From assembly GCA_029906195.1 (NCBI GenBank), contig JARWSJ010000002.1, positions 930,001-994,000 on the forward strand: a stretch of 64,000 bases of DNA, given 5' to 3'. Position numbers and translations under genes: made by a program. Source of the DNA: Chitinophagaceae bacterium 26-R-25 (GTDB lineage: Bacteria > Bacteroidota > Bacteroidia > Chitinophagales > Chitinophagaceae). Shown piece after piece: positions 51,825 through 60,011 of this stretch (the stretch's first letter is position 1; every line of letters begins with the position of its first letter). Under the pieces are notes generated by a model, which did no database searches, was not told where the DNA came from, and was given only the letters and a program-made list of their open reading frames with translations.

Positions 51825-52877
51825 TTAAAAAGATCTGCTGTTATTAGTAAAGAAATCGACTCTGTCAGTAAGCAACCTGAGTTCATCGGTTTTTAGGGCG
51901 TTTGTTAATGATGGAGCATTTATGCCCTCATCAATCATCAATGTTTCGTTCGTAATTATTCTTGCTTCATCCCAATATCCTTCATCAATAAAAGATTGCA
52001 GGAGACGGGTTCCGCCTTCGATCAGCACACTTTGAATTTGCAATTGATACAATGCATTTGCAATCTGGTGAACAATGCTTACATCCTCGGTGATTTGATA
52101 ATACCCGGTGTTTCCTGTTTGCGAATGCTTGTTTTTATTGAAAATAATTGTTCGAACAGAATTGTCTAAAATATGGTGCGTTGCCGGCACTCTAAGTTCC
52201 ATGTCAAGAAATATCCTCACTGGATCTGCGCCTTTCCACAACCGCGTGGTAAGAGAAGGGTTGTCGTGAAATGCGGTGTTGGTGCCCACCATAATCGAAG
52301 CTTCTTCACTTCTCCATTTGTGCACCAGACGATTTGAAAAATCATTGCTGATATTGATTCGTCTAAAATCCGAACCTCCGATTTTCCCATTGTTGCTCTG
52401 CGCCCATTTTAAAATAATGTAGGGGCGATGCTGCATATGAAAAGTAAAAAAGCGTTTGTTAAGTTCCTCGCATTCATTTTCCAAAATACCTGTAGTTACT
52501 TCAACACCTGCACCGAGCAATTTCTCAATTCCTTTTCCATCCACCTGTTTAAAAGGATCGCGGCAGCCGACAACTACTTTGGGAATGCGTTCATGAATGA
52601 TCCTGTCTGCACAAGGTGGGGTTTTGCCATAATGCGCACAGGGTTCGAGCGAAACATAAATGGTACTTTGGGGAATCAGATGTTTGTCCCGTTCGTTTAC
52701 AGAATTAATGCAATTCACTTCCGCATGTGCCTGGCCATACACCTGGTGAAAGCCTTCTCCAATGATCCGGCCCTCATGCACAAGCACAGAACCCACCATA
52801 GGGTTGGGAGCTACATGCCCGGTGCCATTTTTTGCCAGTTCAATACAGCGATGCATATATGTTTCGTGGGAGGTCAT
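51825..52877 (-). CDS. ribD: Bifunctional riboflavin-biosynthesis deaminase/reductase RibD
   Basis: 350 aa. The N-terminal cytidine-deaminase-like domain has the zinc site HAEVNC (His51, Glu53) and PCAHYGKTPPCAD (Cys80, Cys89). The C-terminal reductase domain (about 150-350) has YIILKWAQSNNGKIGG, IMVGTNTAFHDNPSLTTRLW and SVLIEGGTRLLQSFI. Together they convert the product of GTP cyclohydrolase II through deamination and NADPH reduction in the cytoplasm. The length is normal. It has its own -7 box 10 bases upstream and is followed by yigZ. It is divergent from prmC. Confidence 0.96.
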   Translation of the reverse strand: MTSHETYMHRCIELAKNGTGHVAPNPMVGSVLVHEGRIIGEGFHQVYGQAHAEVNCINSVNERDKHLIPQSTIYVSLEPCAHYGKTPPCADRIIHERIPKVVVGCRDPFKQVDGKGIEKLLGAGVEVTTGILENECEELNKRFFTFHMQHRPYIILKWAQSNNGKIGGSDFRRINISNDFSNRLVHKWRSEEASIMVGTNTAFHDNPSLTTRLWKGADPVRIFLDMELRVPATHHILDNSVRTIIFNKNKHSQTGNTGYYQITEDVSIVHQIANALYQLQIQSVLIEGGTRLLQSFIDEGYWDEARIITNETLMIDEGINAPSLTNALKTDELRLLTDRVDFFTNNSRSF

Positions 52878-52887
52878 TGTAGATGGG

Positions 52888-52895
52888 CAAAGATA
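52888..52895 (-). promoter_or_regulatory. -7 box TATCTTTG of ribD
   Basis: An exact TAnnTTTG box only 10 bases from the ATG, so the 5' leader must be a few bases at most. Confidence 0.7.
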
Positions 52896-52897
52896 AG

Positions 52898-53031
52898 GGT
52901 TAATGCTTAACGCCTAATGCTTAACGCTTAACGCAGAACGCCAAGTCGCTGATTGTGGCGCAAGCTGTTCGATTGGCAGCAAAATGATGCTCTGAAACCG
53001 CGTTAGGCCTTAGGCGTTCTGCGTTCTGCAT
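52898..53031. repeat. Inverted repeat, CTTAACGC family, between divergent promoters
   Basis: The left arm (52898-52942) and right arm (52999-53031) fill the space between the -7 boxes of ribD and prmC. No gene ends here. Confidence 0.9.
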
Positions 53032-53038
53032 TTCCCCC

Positions 53039-53046
53039 TATCTTTG
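53039..53046 (+). promoter_or_regulatory. -7 box TATCTTTG of prmC
   Basis: An exact TAnnTTTG box that ends 4 bases before the ATG at 53051. This implies a leaderless transcript, since the next Met is near residue 31. Confidence 0.65.
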
Positions 53047-53050
53047 AATC

Positions 53051-53911
53051 ATGACGCTTAACGACCATCAGCAACAACTGTTTTCGCTCCTTTCAGGCGT
53101 GTACGATCCACGCGAAGCCGCAAATATTGCCGATTGGGTAATGGAGAACATTACGGGCTGGAAGAAGATTGACCGCGTTGTAAACAAACATGTGGATCTT
53201 TCTGCCACACAAATGGCAAAACTGGAGCAGGTAAGCGATGATCTTTTGAAGCATCGCCCTGTGCAATATGCTTTGGGCGAAGCATGGTTCTATGGAATGA
53301 AATTTTATGTGAACGAGTCTGTGCTTATTCCAAGGCCTGAAACGGAAGAATTGGTAGAGTGGGTGACGAATGATTTTCGAAACAAACAGCGGGAAGGTTT
53401 TTCCATTTTGGATATCGGTTCGGGAAGTGGTTGTATTCCAATTGCGATCAAAAAAAATATCGCATGGGTTGAGGTGAGCAGTTGCGATGTAAGCGAAGCT
53501 GCATTACATGTTGCCAGGCAAAACGCCACAACACTGAATGCCGATGTACAGTTTCATCAACTCGATTTTTTGAATGCGGCAAACTGGCCAAAACTTGGAA
53601 TGTTTGATATGATCGTAAGCAATCCGCCTTACATTCCAAATGAAGAAATAGTGGAAATGGAAAAACATGTCGTTGATTTCGAACCACATTTGGCATTGTT
53701 TGTTGAAAAGGAAAATCCTCTCATTTTTTATAAGGCGATTGCAGATTTTTCCACACAACATTTGAAAACAAAAGGCACTATTTACATGGAAACACATATG
53801 GCGCTTGCAAATGAAGTGGCTGCCCTGTTTACCAATGAGCTATTCGAAACAGTGGAAATAAGGCAAGATCTGCAGGGTAAAGACAGGATGGTGAAAGCTG
53901 TCAGAAAATGA
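53051..53911 (+). CDS. prmC: Release-factor glutamine methyltransferase PrmC (HemK)
   Basis: 286 aa. The N-terminal helical domain (1-75) is followed by ALGEAWFYGMKFYVNESVLIPRPETEELVEW, SAM motif I ILDIGSGSGCIPIAI and the catalytic NPPY motif at Asn191 (SNPPYIPNEE). The order and length match PrmC, which methylates the glutamine of the GGQ motif in peptide release factors RF1 and RF2. It is cytoplasmic and essential or nearly so in many bacteria. The start is fixed by the -7 box only 4 bases before it. Confidence 0.95.
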   Translation: MTLNDHQQQLFSLLSGVYDPREAANIADWVMENITGWKKIDRVVNKHVDLSATQMAKLEQVSDDLLKHRPVQYALGEAWFYGMKFYVNESVLIPRPETEELVEWVTNDFRNKQREGFSILDIGSGSGCIPIAIKKNIAWVEVSSCDVSEAALHVARQNATTLNADVQFHQLDFLNAANWPKLGMFDMIVSNPPYIPNEEIVEMEKHVVDFEPHLALFVEKENPLIFYKAIADFSTQHLKTKGTIYMETHMALANEVAALFTNELFETVEIRQDLQGKDRMVKAVRK

Positions 53912-54022
53912 TAAAAAGCAACGGGAGAAAGCGCTTGTTGTTTATTTTTCACTTAAATTACAATACCTAAAACTCGCTGTTGCAAATACATATTCCTCTT
54001 ACAAAATGTGGTTTTGAAGTAA

Positions 54023-56341
54023 ATGATTGAAGAAAAATTATCGGTAGAACAACTGGTCTGGCAATCTCCTGTTGCGATAGCTATATTGCGCGGGCCGGAT
54101 TATATTGTTGAGCATGCAAACGATCTCTACCTAGAAGTGGTAGATAAAAAAGCAGATCAACTTATCAATAAGTCTTTGTTTGATGGCCTTCCTGAGTTGG
54201 TCAACCAAAATATAAAACCTTTGCTGGACAGTGTTATCACAACCGCCGTTGCTTATCATGGAAACGAGTTTGAAGTTGATCTTGTGAGGAAGGGGAACAG
54301 GGAAAAAGTTTATTTCAACTTTGTTTATCAGCCGCTTCGTAACAGCAAAGGCATTGTGGACAGGATAGTGGTGGTGGCAACCGATGTTACCAAAAATGTG
54401 AAGGAGTCGCATGCCTTGCAAGAAAGTGGAAAACAGTTCCGCAGCCTGGTAATGCAATCGACTATTGCCATGGGAATCCTGAGAGGAAGGGAGTTGAGAG
54501 TGGAGCTGATAAACCCCGCGATGCTGACGATTTGGCAAAAGGAAGAAAGCGAAGTGCTTGGCAAAACATTGTTGGAAATATTTCCCAAGCTCAAAGATCA
54601 GCGCTTCCCCCAACTGCTGATGAATGTTTATGATAGTGGTGTCACATATAGTGAGACGGAAGGCGTCGGATATGTTGATTTAAAAAATCACATTGCTAAA
54701 TACTATTTCGATTTTACCTATGCACCGCTTTTCGAAAAGGATGGTGTAACCGTCGAAGGGATAATGATGACGTTAAACAATGTGACGGACAAGGTAGCAG
54801 CGAGATTAAAAGCTGAAGAGAATGAAAAACGTCTGCGCCTTGCTATAAAGGCCACTAACCTCGGCACCTTTGATCTTAACCTGCTGGAAAATTATCATGG
54901 TGACATTTCACCAAGGCTGAAAGAAATTTTTGGATTTGATATAGATGCGAACATAACCCGCGTACATCTTTTTGACCAGGTACTTCCCGAAGACACGAAG
55001 ATCGTAAGCGAGGCCCATCGCGTTGCCAGGGAAACAGGGAGACTGAGTTATGAGGTACGTATCAGACATCAGGATGGAAGCATTCACTGGATAAAAGCAA
55101 GCGGCGAAATGTTGTACGATAACGCCAAAACGCCAGTACATTTTTTGGGAACAGTAATGGATATCACCGAAAGTAAACTCATGGTGGAATTCTTACGTGA
55201 AAGCGAAGAACGTTTCCGCACAATGGCAAACACTGCTCCTGTCAAAATCTGGGTGGCCGATACAAACGGAAAATTTACATTTCTAAATAGACAATGGTTG
55301 TCATTCACTGGTAGATCGCTTGATGAAGAGTTGGGTGATGGCTGGCAGGAAGACATTCATTTGCTGGAGCGCGAAAGGGTATTGGAGGAATACACCGCAC
55401 ATTTCAACGAACGCACACCCTTTACCATTGAATTTAAAATGAAAAGGCATGACGGCGCTTACAGATGGGTGGCTAATTCAGGCGTGCCAAGATATACGCC
55501 GGAAGGACTTTTTGAGGGGTACATCGGTTCGTGCATGGATATACAGGCAACCAAGCTCGCTCACGAGGATCTTGAAAGAATAGTGGCGGAGCGTACAAGG
55601 GATTTGCAGGAAGCCAATGACCAGCTGGAAAAGTCAAATGCGCAACTGGAGCAGTTCGCATATGTATCCAGTCATGACTTGCAGGAGCCTTTGCGTAAAA
55701 TTCAAACCTTCTCTGATCTTGTGTTGCAAAAAATAGATGAACCCGGTTTTGATGGAAAACTTTATATTCAGAAAGTGATTTCATCTGCTGGAAGAATGTC
55801 TGTGCTGATAGAGGATCTTCTGAATTTTTCACGCATCAATAAAACAGATGACAAGTTTGAAACTGTTGATCTCAATAAGGTGCTGGAGAACGTGGTAAAT
55901 GATTTTGAGGTACTGGTCGATCAAAAACATGCGACGGTCATCAAAGGTTTAATGCCTCGCATCAACGCCATTCCCATTCAGATGAATCAGTTGTTCTTTA
56001 ATCTGATTGGAAACGCGTTGAAGTTTTCAGACAAACATCCTGTTATCGAAATCTCAGCGAGGGTTCTGCCACGCGAAGAGTTGAAGTCATATCCTCTATT
56101 GCAAAGCAGTAATCGCAATTATGTTGAACTAACTTTTAAAGATGACGGAATTGGTTTTGATCAGGCATATGCCGAACAGATTTTTTTGATTTTTCAGCGC
56201 TTAAATGAAAAGAAAAAATACACCGGTACCGGCATCGGTTTGGCTGTTTGTAAAAAGATCGTAGAGAACCACAACGGCGTAATTAAAGCCGAAGGCAAAC
56301 GCGGCGTAGGAGCGAAGTTCACAATAGTGCTACCAGAGTAG
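54023..56341 (+). CDS. Multi-PAS sensor histidine kinase
   Basis: 772 aa with no membrane helix, so a cytoplasmic sensor. About four PAS domains: 1 (10-125), 2 (140-260), 3 (275-390, with PAC-like VRIRHQDGSIHWIKASGEM), 4 (395-515, WVADTNGKFTFLNRQWLSFTG). A coiled coil (AERTRDLQEANDQLEKSN) leads to HisKA with His551 (YVSSHDLQEPLRKIQTFS) and HATPase_c (NQLFFNLIGNALKFS, FKDDGIGFDQAYAEQIF, GTGIGLAVCKKIVENHNG). All kinase motifs are intact. No response regulator is adjacent, so it is an orphan. Such kinases in Bacteroidota resemble light or redox sensors; the signal is unknown. Confidence 0.94.
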   Translation: MIEEKLSVEQLVWQSPVAIAILRGPDYIVEHANDLYLEVVDKKADQLINKSLFDGLPELVNQNIKPLLDSVITTAVAYHGNEFEVDLVRKGNREKVYFNFVYQPLRNSKGIVDRIVVVATDVTKNVKESHALQESGKQFRSLVMQSTIAMGILRGRELRVELINPAMLTIWQKEESEVLGKTLLEIFPKLKDQRFPQLLMNVYDSGVTYSETEGVGYVDLKNHIAKYYFDFTYAPLFEKDGVTVEGIMMTLNNVTDKVAARLKAEENEKRLRLAIKATNLGTFDLNLLENYHGDISPRLKEIFGFDIDANITRVHLFDQVLPEDTKIVSEAHRVARETGRLSYEVRIRHQDGSIHWIKASGEMLYDNAKTPVHFLGTVMDITESKLMVEFLRESEERFRTMANTAPVKIWVADTNGKFTFLNRQWLSFTGRSLDEELGDGWQEDIHLLERERVLEEYTAHFNERTPFTIEFKMKRHDGAYRWVANSGVPRYTPEGLFEGYIGSCMDIQATKLAHEDLERIVAERTRDLQEANDQLEKSNAQLEQFAYVSSHDLQEPLRKIQTFSDLVLQKIDEPGFDGKLYIQKVISSAGRMSVLIEDLLNFSRINKTDDKFETVDLNKVLENVVNDFEVLVDQKHATVIKGLMPRINAIPIQMNQLFFNLIGNALKFSDKHPVIEISARVLPREELKSYPLLQSSNRNYVELTFKDDGIGFDQAYAEQIFLIFQRLNEKKKYTGTGIGLAVCKKIVENHNGVIKAEGKRGVGAKFTIVLPE

Positions 56342-56345
56342 TGAG

Positions 56346-56452
56346 TAATAACTGAATAACTGAGTAGCTGAATAACTGAGTGGTTCAATTTCTATTTTGC
56401 CCTACATCTTTCAACCATTCAGTTATTCAGTCATTCAGTTATTCAGTTATTA
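56346..56452. repeat. Inverted repeat, TAACTGAA family, between convergent genes
   Basis: The left arm (56346-56383) follows the kinase stop by four bases, and the right arm (56413-56452) faces the cystathionine beta-synthase gene. A half copy of the GGAACGCAGATTTTCATGA family (56453-56495) fills the rest up to that gene's stop. Confidence 0.92.
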
Positions 56453-56494
56453 AAAAATCAGGGAAAATCAGTCAAATCAGCGTCATCTGCGTGC

Positions 56495-57853
56495 TCACTT
56501 CCCCAGCGCATTGATCACATCATACTTTGTCACGATGTGGTAGTTGCCTGCTTCATCTTTGCTAAGCACTGCACCGTTTTCTTTATTGATCAATGTACCA
56601 AGTTTTTCAACTGGTGTGTTGAAATCAACAATCGGAAATGCGTGCTCAATCACCTCCTGAATTTTTGCATTCTTGATATCGGGATTAGAAAACACTTTTT
56701 GGAACAAACCGTTTTCGCTTATTGATCCTGCAATGTTGCCATTGTCAAAAACAGGGATGTGCTCAATGTCGTATTTCTTCATCATTTCAACCGCCTCCGC
56801 AACTGTATTTGTCGGCTGAATAGAAACGAGTTTTTGCGTATTCTTTCTACCGTTGACAATGTCTTTAAAAGATTTTACATCAAGAAAACCACGCTCCATC
56901 ATCCACTGGTCGTTATAAATTTTACCTACATAACGACTGCCATGGTCATGGAAAATACAGACCACCAGGTCATCTTTTTTCAACTTGTCTTTCAGTTGCA
57001 TCAAACCCTGCAAGCAGCTGCCGGCACTATATCCGCAGAACAGTCCTTCTTCTTTTGCAATGCGCCTCGCCATCACTGCACCATCTTTGTCGGTCACTTG
57101 TTCAAAGCGATCAATCACACCCATGTCATAATTATCCGGAACGAAGTCTTCACCAAATCCTTCAGATACATACGGGTGAACTTCATTCATGTCCACCTCG
57201 CCGGTGTTGAAGAATTTTGTAAGCAGCGAGCCGTATACGTCAATCGCCCACACTTGAATGGCAGGATTTTTTTCTTTCAGGTACATTGCTGTACCGGTAA
57301 CAGTTCCGCCCGTTCCTGCAGTACAAACAAGATGGGTGATCTTGCCTTCCGTTTGTTCCCAGATTTCAGGACCTGTGCTTTCATAGTGTGCCAATCTGTT
57401 AGCAAGGTTATCGTATTGATTGCAATGGAAAGAATTGGGAATTTCTTTTGCCAGCCTTCTTGCGATGGAATAATAGCTGCGCGGATCTTCGGGCTCAACG
57501 TTTGTAGGACAAACAATCACTTCTGCACCAACAGCTTTCAGTATATCCATCTTCTCTTTTGACTGTTTATCAGTAGTAGTGAAAATACATTTGTAACCTT
57601 TTACACAGGCTGCCAAAGCAAGTCCCATACCGGTGTTACCACTTGTGCACTCAATGATGGTGCCGCCTGGTTTAAGTTTGCCCTCTTTCTCTGCCACTTC
57701 TATCATTTTAATAGCCATACGGTCTTTAATAGAGTTGCCCGGATTAAAATAGTCAACTTTAGCCAGCACAGTCGCAGGAATATCTTTCGTGATCTTGTTA
57801 AGCTTAATGAGCGGAGTATTGCCAATCGTTTCGAGAATATTATTTAGCCACAT
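56495..57853 (-). CDS. Cystathionine beta-synthase-type PLP enzyme with CBS pair
   Basis: 452 aa from the ATG at 57853 (MWLNNILETIGNTPLIKLNK, the family's usual start); the frame is open to 57904, but those residues have no counterpart. The fold-II PLP domain has Lys43 in NPGNSIKDRMAIK, the substrate loop ECTSGNTGMGLALA and the phosphate loop CTAGTGGTVTGTAM. Two C-terminal CBS domains (about 335-452, TVAEAVEMMKKYDIEHIPVFD, VVDFNTPVEKLG-like) may bind adenosyl ligands. It would make cystathionine from homocysteine and serine, or cysteine from O-acetylserine; the sequence alone does not separate the two. No sulfur genes adjoin. Confidence 0.9.
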   Translation of the reverse strand: MWLNNILETIGNTPLIKLNKITKDIPATVLAKVDYFNPGNSIKDRMAIKMIEVAEKEGKLKPGGTIIECTSGNTGMGLALAACVKGYKCIFTTTDKQSKEKMDILKAVGAEVIVCPTNVEPEDPRSYYSIARRLAKEIPNSFHCNQYDNLANRLAHYESTGPEIWEQTEGKITHLVCTAGTGGTVTGTAMYLKEKNPAIQVWAIDVYGSLLTKFFNTGEVDMNEVHPYVSEGFGEDFVPDNYDMGVIDRFEQVTDKDGAVMARRIAKEEGLFCGYSAGSCLQGLMQLKDKLKKDDLVVCIFHDHGSRYVGKIYNDQWMMERGFLDVKSFKDIVNGRKNTQKLVSIQPTNTVAEAVEMMKKYDIEHIPVFDNGNIAGSISENGLFQKVFSNPDIKNAKIQEVIEHAFPIVDFNTPVEKLGTLINKENGAVLSKDEAGNYHIVTKYDVINALGK

Positions 57854-57929
57854 GGTATAAATCGTTTTGGTAAAGTTAGTTGTTTTGGCTTGTTGAGAGA
57901 GCATGAAGAGATGCTTCGCATCTTTTTTA

Positions 57930-58166
57930 CCACTAAGACACTAAGGGCACAAAGCCTCACTAAGATTTTTTAATGAAGAATTAACGTCAATTGTTTAAAC
58001 ACGGAGATAACAGAGTTTTTTTCACAGAGCGAAGGAGATTTGTGTACCGTTCTTCCTTTCCCTCATCAATTCACGAATTACATTTATTTTGGAGCAACTC
58101 CTCCTTTCCTCTGTGAAAAAAACTCCTTCACTCTGTGGTTAAAAGACTTTTAGTGAAGCTGAGTGT
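57930..58166. repeat. Nested inverted repeats, CACTAAGG and CACAGAG families
   Basis: The outer CACTAAG array begins at 57930 with its partner CTTTTAGTG near 58147. Inside, 57999-58040 (ATAACAGAG...CACAGAG) pairs with 58099-58140 (CTCTGTG...CTCTGTGGTT). A small AGATGC/GCATCT hairpin with a T run precedes it (57909-57928). Confidence 0.85.
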
Positions 58167-58208
58167 AAGTTGTTTTTTCGGGAGATTTTGTAATTTCAAA
58201 AATCTTTC

Positions 58209-58225
58209 TATTTTTGCGATCGCAA
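58209..58225 (+). promoter_or_regulatory. -7 box TATTTTTG overlapped by palindrome TTGCGATCGCAA
   Basis: An exact TAnnTTTG match at 58209-58216. A perfect 12-bp palindrome (58214-58225) covers its last three bases and the expected start of transcription. It could be the promoter and operator of rtcB-prfH. Confidence 0.5.
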
Positions 58226-58526
58226 TTTTTTACTAAAACCTAAACACCAAGTGGAGGGTTTTAAATATGCTTGAACAATAACTACATATCATCGTTGGCA
58301 TTTTTTCGGTTTGAATCGAAACAGGAAGCTTTTTGCTCATAAATAAGTTTCGAAAGAATTTTCCGGAACATAACATCTTTTCGCCAACACAATCAATCAA
58401 AAAGAATTTTTAATTAACACAACGCGATTGTGCGTAGATGCTTTTTGCTTCCGGCAAACAGAAGGTTAACCCTTTGCCCGGAACAAGTAAGCTCATGCCG
58501 GGGCAATCCGGTAATCATTTACAAAA
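58226..58526 (+). promoter_or_regulatory. About 300-base leader before rtcB with a hairpin
   Basis: There is no gene. If transcription starts near 58225, the mRNA has a long leader. A hairpin TTCCGG-CAAA (58449-58458) / TTTG-CCCGGAA (58473-58483) with a 14-base loop lies 44 bases before the rtcB start, followed by CCGG-rich sequence. It could regulate the operon; no known riboswitch was recognised. Confidence 0.4.
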
Positions 58527-59936
58527 ATGAAAACTGTAATACAATTAAAAGAACTAAGCAAGCTGGGATACACGACGGACGTAGGTCGCAGCCTTGCGAT
58601 CAATATTATTTCAAAGCATTGCAAACACGAAACAAAAGAAGACGTGGTCAATGTTTTAAAGAATATACAAGAGCAACCGCAATCGTGGTTGAAAAACGAA
58701 ACATGGAGCAAACTGGCGGAATATTTTTGCCCCGACACGGATGAAGAAACTTTTCAGGTGCATGCATTAAAACATCAGAACGATGCAGCTTCACTTAAGG
58801 TTTATGGTGGCAAACACATCGACACAAATGCGAAACAACAAATGGCAACAGCACTTGCATTGCCCGTTGCTTTACAAGGCGCTTTAATGCCGGATGCGCA
58901 TGGCGGCTATGGTTTGCCGATAGGCGGTGTATTGGCTACTAACAATGCAGTAATTCCATATGCTGTTGGTGTTGACATTGGGTGTAGAATGTCGCTCAGC
59001 ATTTTTAGTGAAAACGAAAAGTACGTGAAACGATACGAGTATCAAATAAAGGAAGCGTTGAGAGACCATACACACTTCGGAATGGAAGGAAGCCTGGATT
59101 ATCGAAACGAACATGAAGTGCTTGACAGCCATTTGTTTCAGCAAACAGAGCTATTGCGAACCCTGCACGGAAAGGCGGCAAGACAACTGGGCACATCTGG
59201 TAGTGGCAATCACTTTGTAGAGTTCGGTTCCATTGAACTGTATGAAAACAATATGCTGAATCTTCCTGCTGGAAATTATTTGGCGCTGTTGTCACACTCC
59301 GGTTCAAGAGGATTAGGTGTCGCTGTTGCAATGTACTATACACAGCTTGCGATGGATGTATGCAAGCTTCCTTCTGAAGCTAAAAATCTTGCATGGCTGG
59401 ATATGAGTTCAGAAGCGGGACAGGAATACTGGATGAGCATGTCATTGGCCGGTGAGTATGCAAAAGCGAGTCATGATTGTATTCACGCAAATCTTGCAAA
59501 AGCTTTGGGACTGCAGACTTTAGCGAAGGTGGAGAACCATCACAACTTCGCATGGAAGGAAACATTGCAGGATGGCCGCGAAGCGATCGTGCATCGCAAA
59601 GGTGCAACGCCCGCGCACAAGGGCGAAGCCGGTATAATTCCCGGGAGCATGATCTCGCCAGGCTACCTGGTAAGTGGAAAAGGTGTTGCTGCGGCACTCA
59701 ATTCTGCTTCACATGGAGCGGGTCGTGCCATGTCCAGAAAAAAAGCAAAAGAATCTTTTACAAATTCCGCTTTAAAGAAAATGCTGGCTGATCATGGTGT
59801 CTCTTTGATTGGTGGCAGCATCGAAGAAGCGCCGGGAGCGTACAAAGACATCGACACAATCATGGGTGCACAAACAGATTTGGTTGACATACACGGAAAA
59901 TTCATGCCCGCAATTGTGCGCATGAACAAGGAATAG
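58527..59936 (+). CDS. rtcB: RNA ligase RtcB, RtcB2 type paired with PrfH
   Basis: 469 aa. RtcB motifs in order: MPDAHGGYGLPIGGVLA, GVDIGCRM (metal-binding Cys), LGTSGSGNHFVEFG (metal His), LLSHSGSRGLG, VENHHNFAW, RKGATPAHKGE, and SHGAGRAMSR with His396 as the GMP-attached residue, then LIGGSIEEAPGAYKDI. It joins RNA ends bearing 2',3'-cyclic phosphate (or 3'-phosphate) and 5'-OH using GTP and Mn. The gene before prfH is typical of the RtcB2-PrfH pair, reported to repair ribosomes cut in the decoding centre. A hairpin lies between the two genes. A long leader precedes it. Confidence 0.95.
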   Translation: MKTVIQLKELSKLGYTTDVGRSLAINIISKHCKHETKEDVVNVLKNIQEQPQSWLKNETWSKLAEYFCPDTDEETFQVHALKHQNDAASLKVYGGKHIDTNAKQQMATALALPVALQGALMPDAHGGYGLPIGGVLATNNAVIPYAVGVDIGCRMSLSIFSENEKYVKRYEYQIKEALRDHTHFGMEGSLDYRNEHEVLDSHLFQQTELLRTLHGKAARQLGTSGSGNHFVEFGSIELYENNMLNLPAGNYLALLSHSGSRGLGVAVAMYYTQLAMDVCKLPSEAKNLAWLDMSSEAGQEYWMSMSLAGEYAKASHDCIHANLAKALGLQTLAKVENHHNFAWKETLQDGREAIVHRKGATPAHKGEAGIIPGSMISPGYLVSGKGVAAALNSASHGAGRAMSRKKAKESFTNSALKKMLADHGVSLIGGSIEEAPGAYKDIDTIMGAQTDLVDIHGKFMPAIVRMNKE

Positions 59937-59939
59937 AAC

Positions 59940-59997
59940 GTAGAGACAAGGCAATGCCTTGTCTTTTCAGCAGACAAGGCAATGCCCTGTCTCTACG
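59940..59997. repeat. GTAGAGACAAGGCAATGCC hairpin between rtcB and prfH
   Basis: GTAGAGACAAGGCAATGCCTTGTC is followed by its partner GACAAGGCAATGCCCTGTCTCTAC. It belongs to the same family as 5346-5366. The frame of prfH is open through the second half, with an ATG at 59982. Confidence 0.92.
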
Positions 59998-60011
59998 AAA
60001 AACAAAAAACA

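Noticed and set aside
11350-57000. Tandem repeat arrays as CRISPR
   Set aside because: The units are 7-10 bp without spacers of constant length, arms are inverted, and no cas gene is in the window.
56759-57562. 267-residue open frame on the + strand
   Set aside because: It lies opposite the cystathionine beta-synthase gene. The composition (many His, Phe, Cys) is that of a reversed coding frame, with no recognisable motif.
58226-58526. Known riboswitch or RtcR-type sigma-54 promoter before rtcB
   Set aside because: No known riboswitch core, no GG-N10-GC promoter pattern that I could defend, and no rtcR gene nearby.
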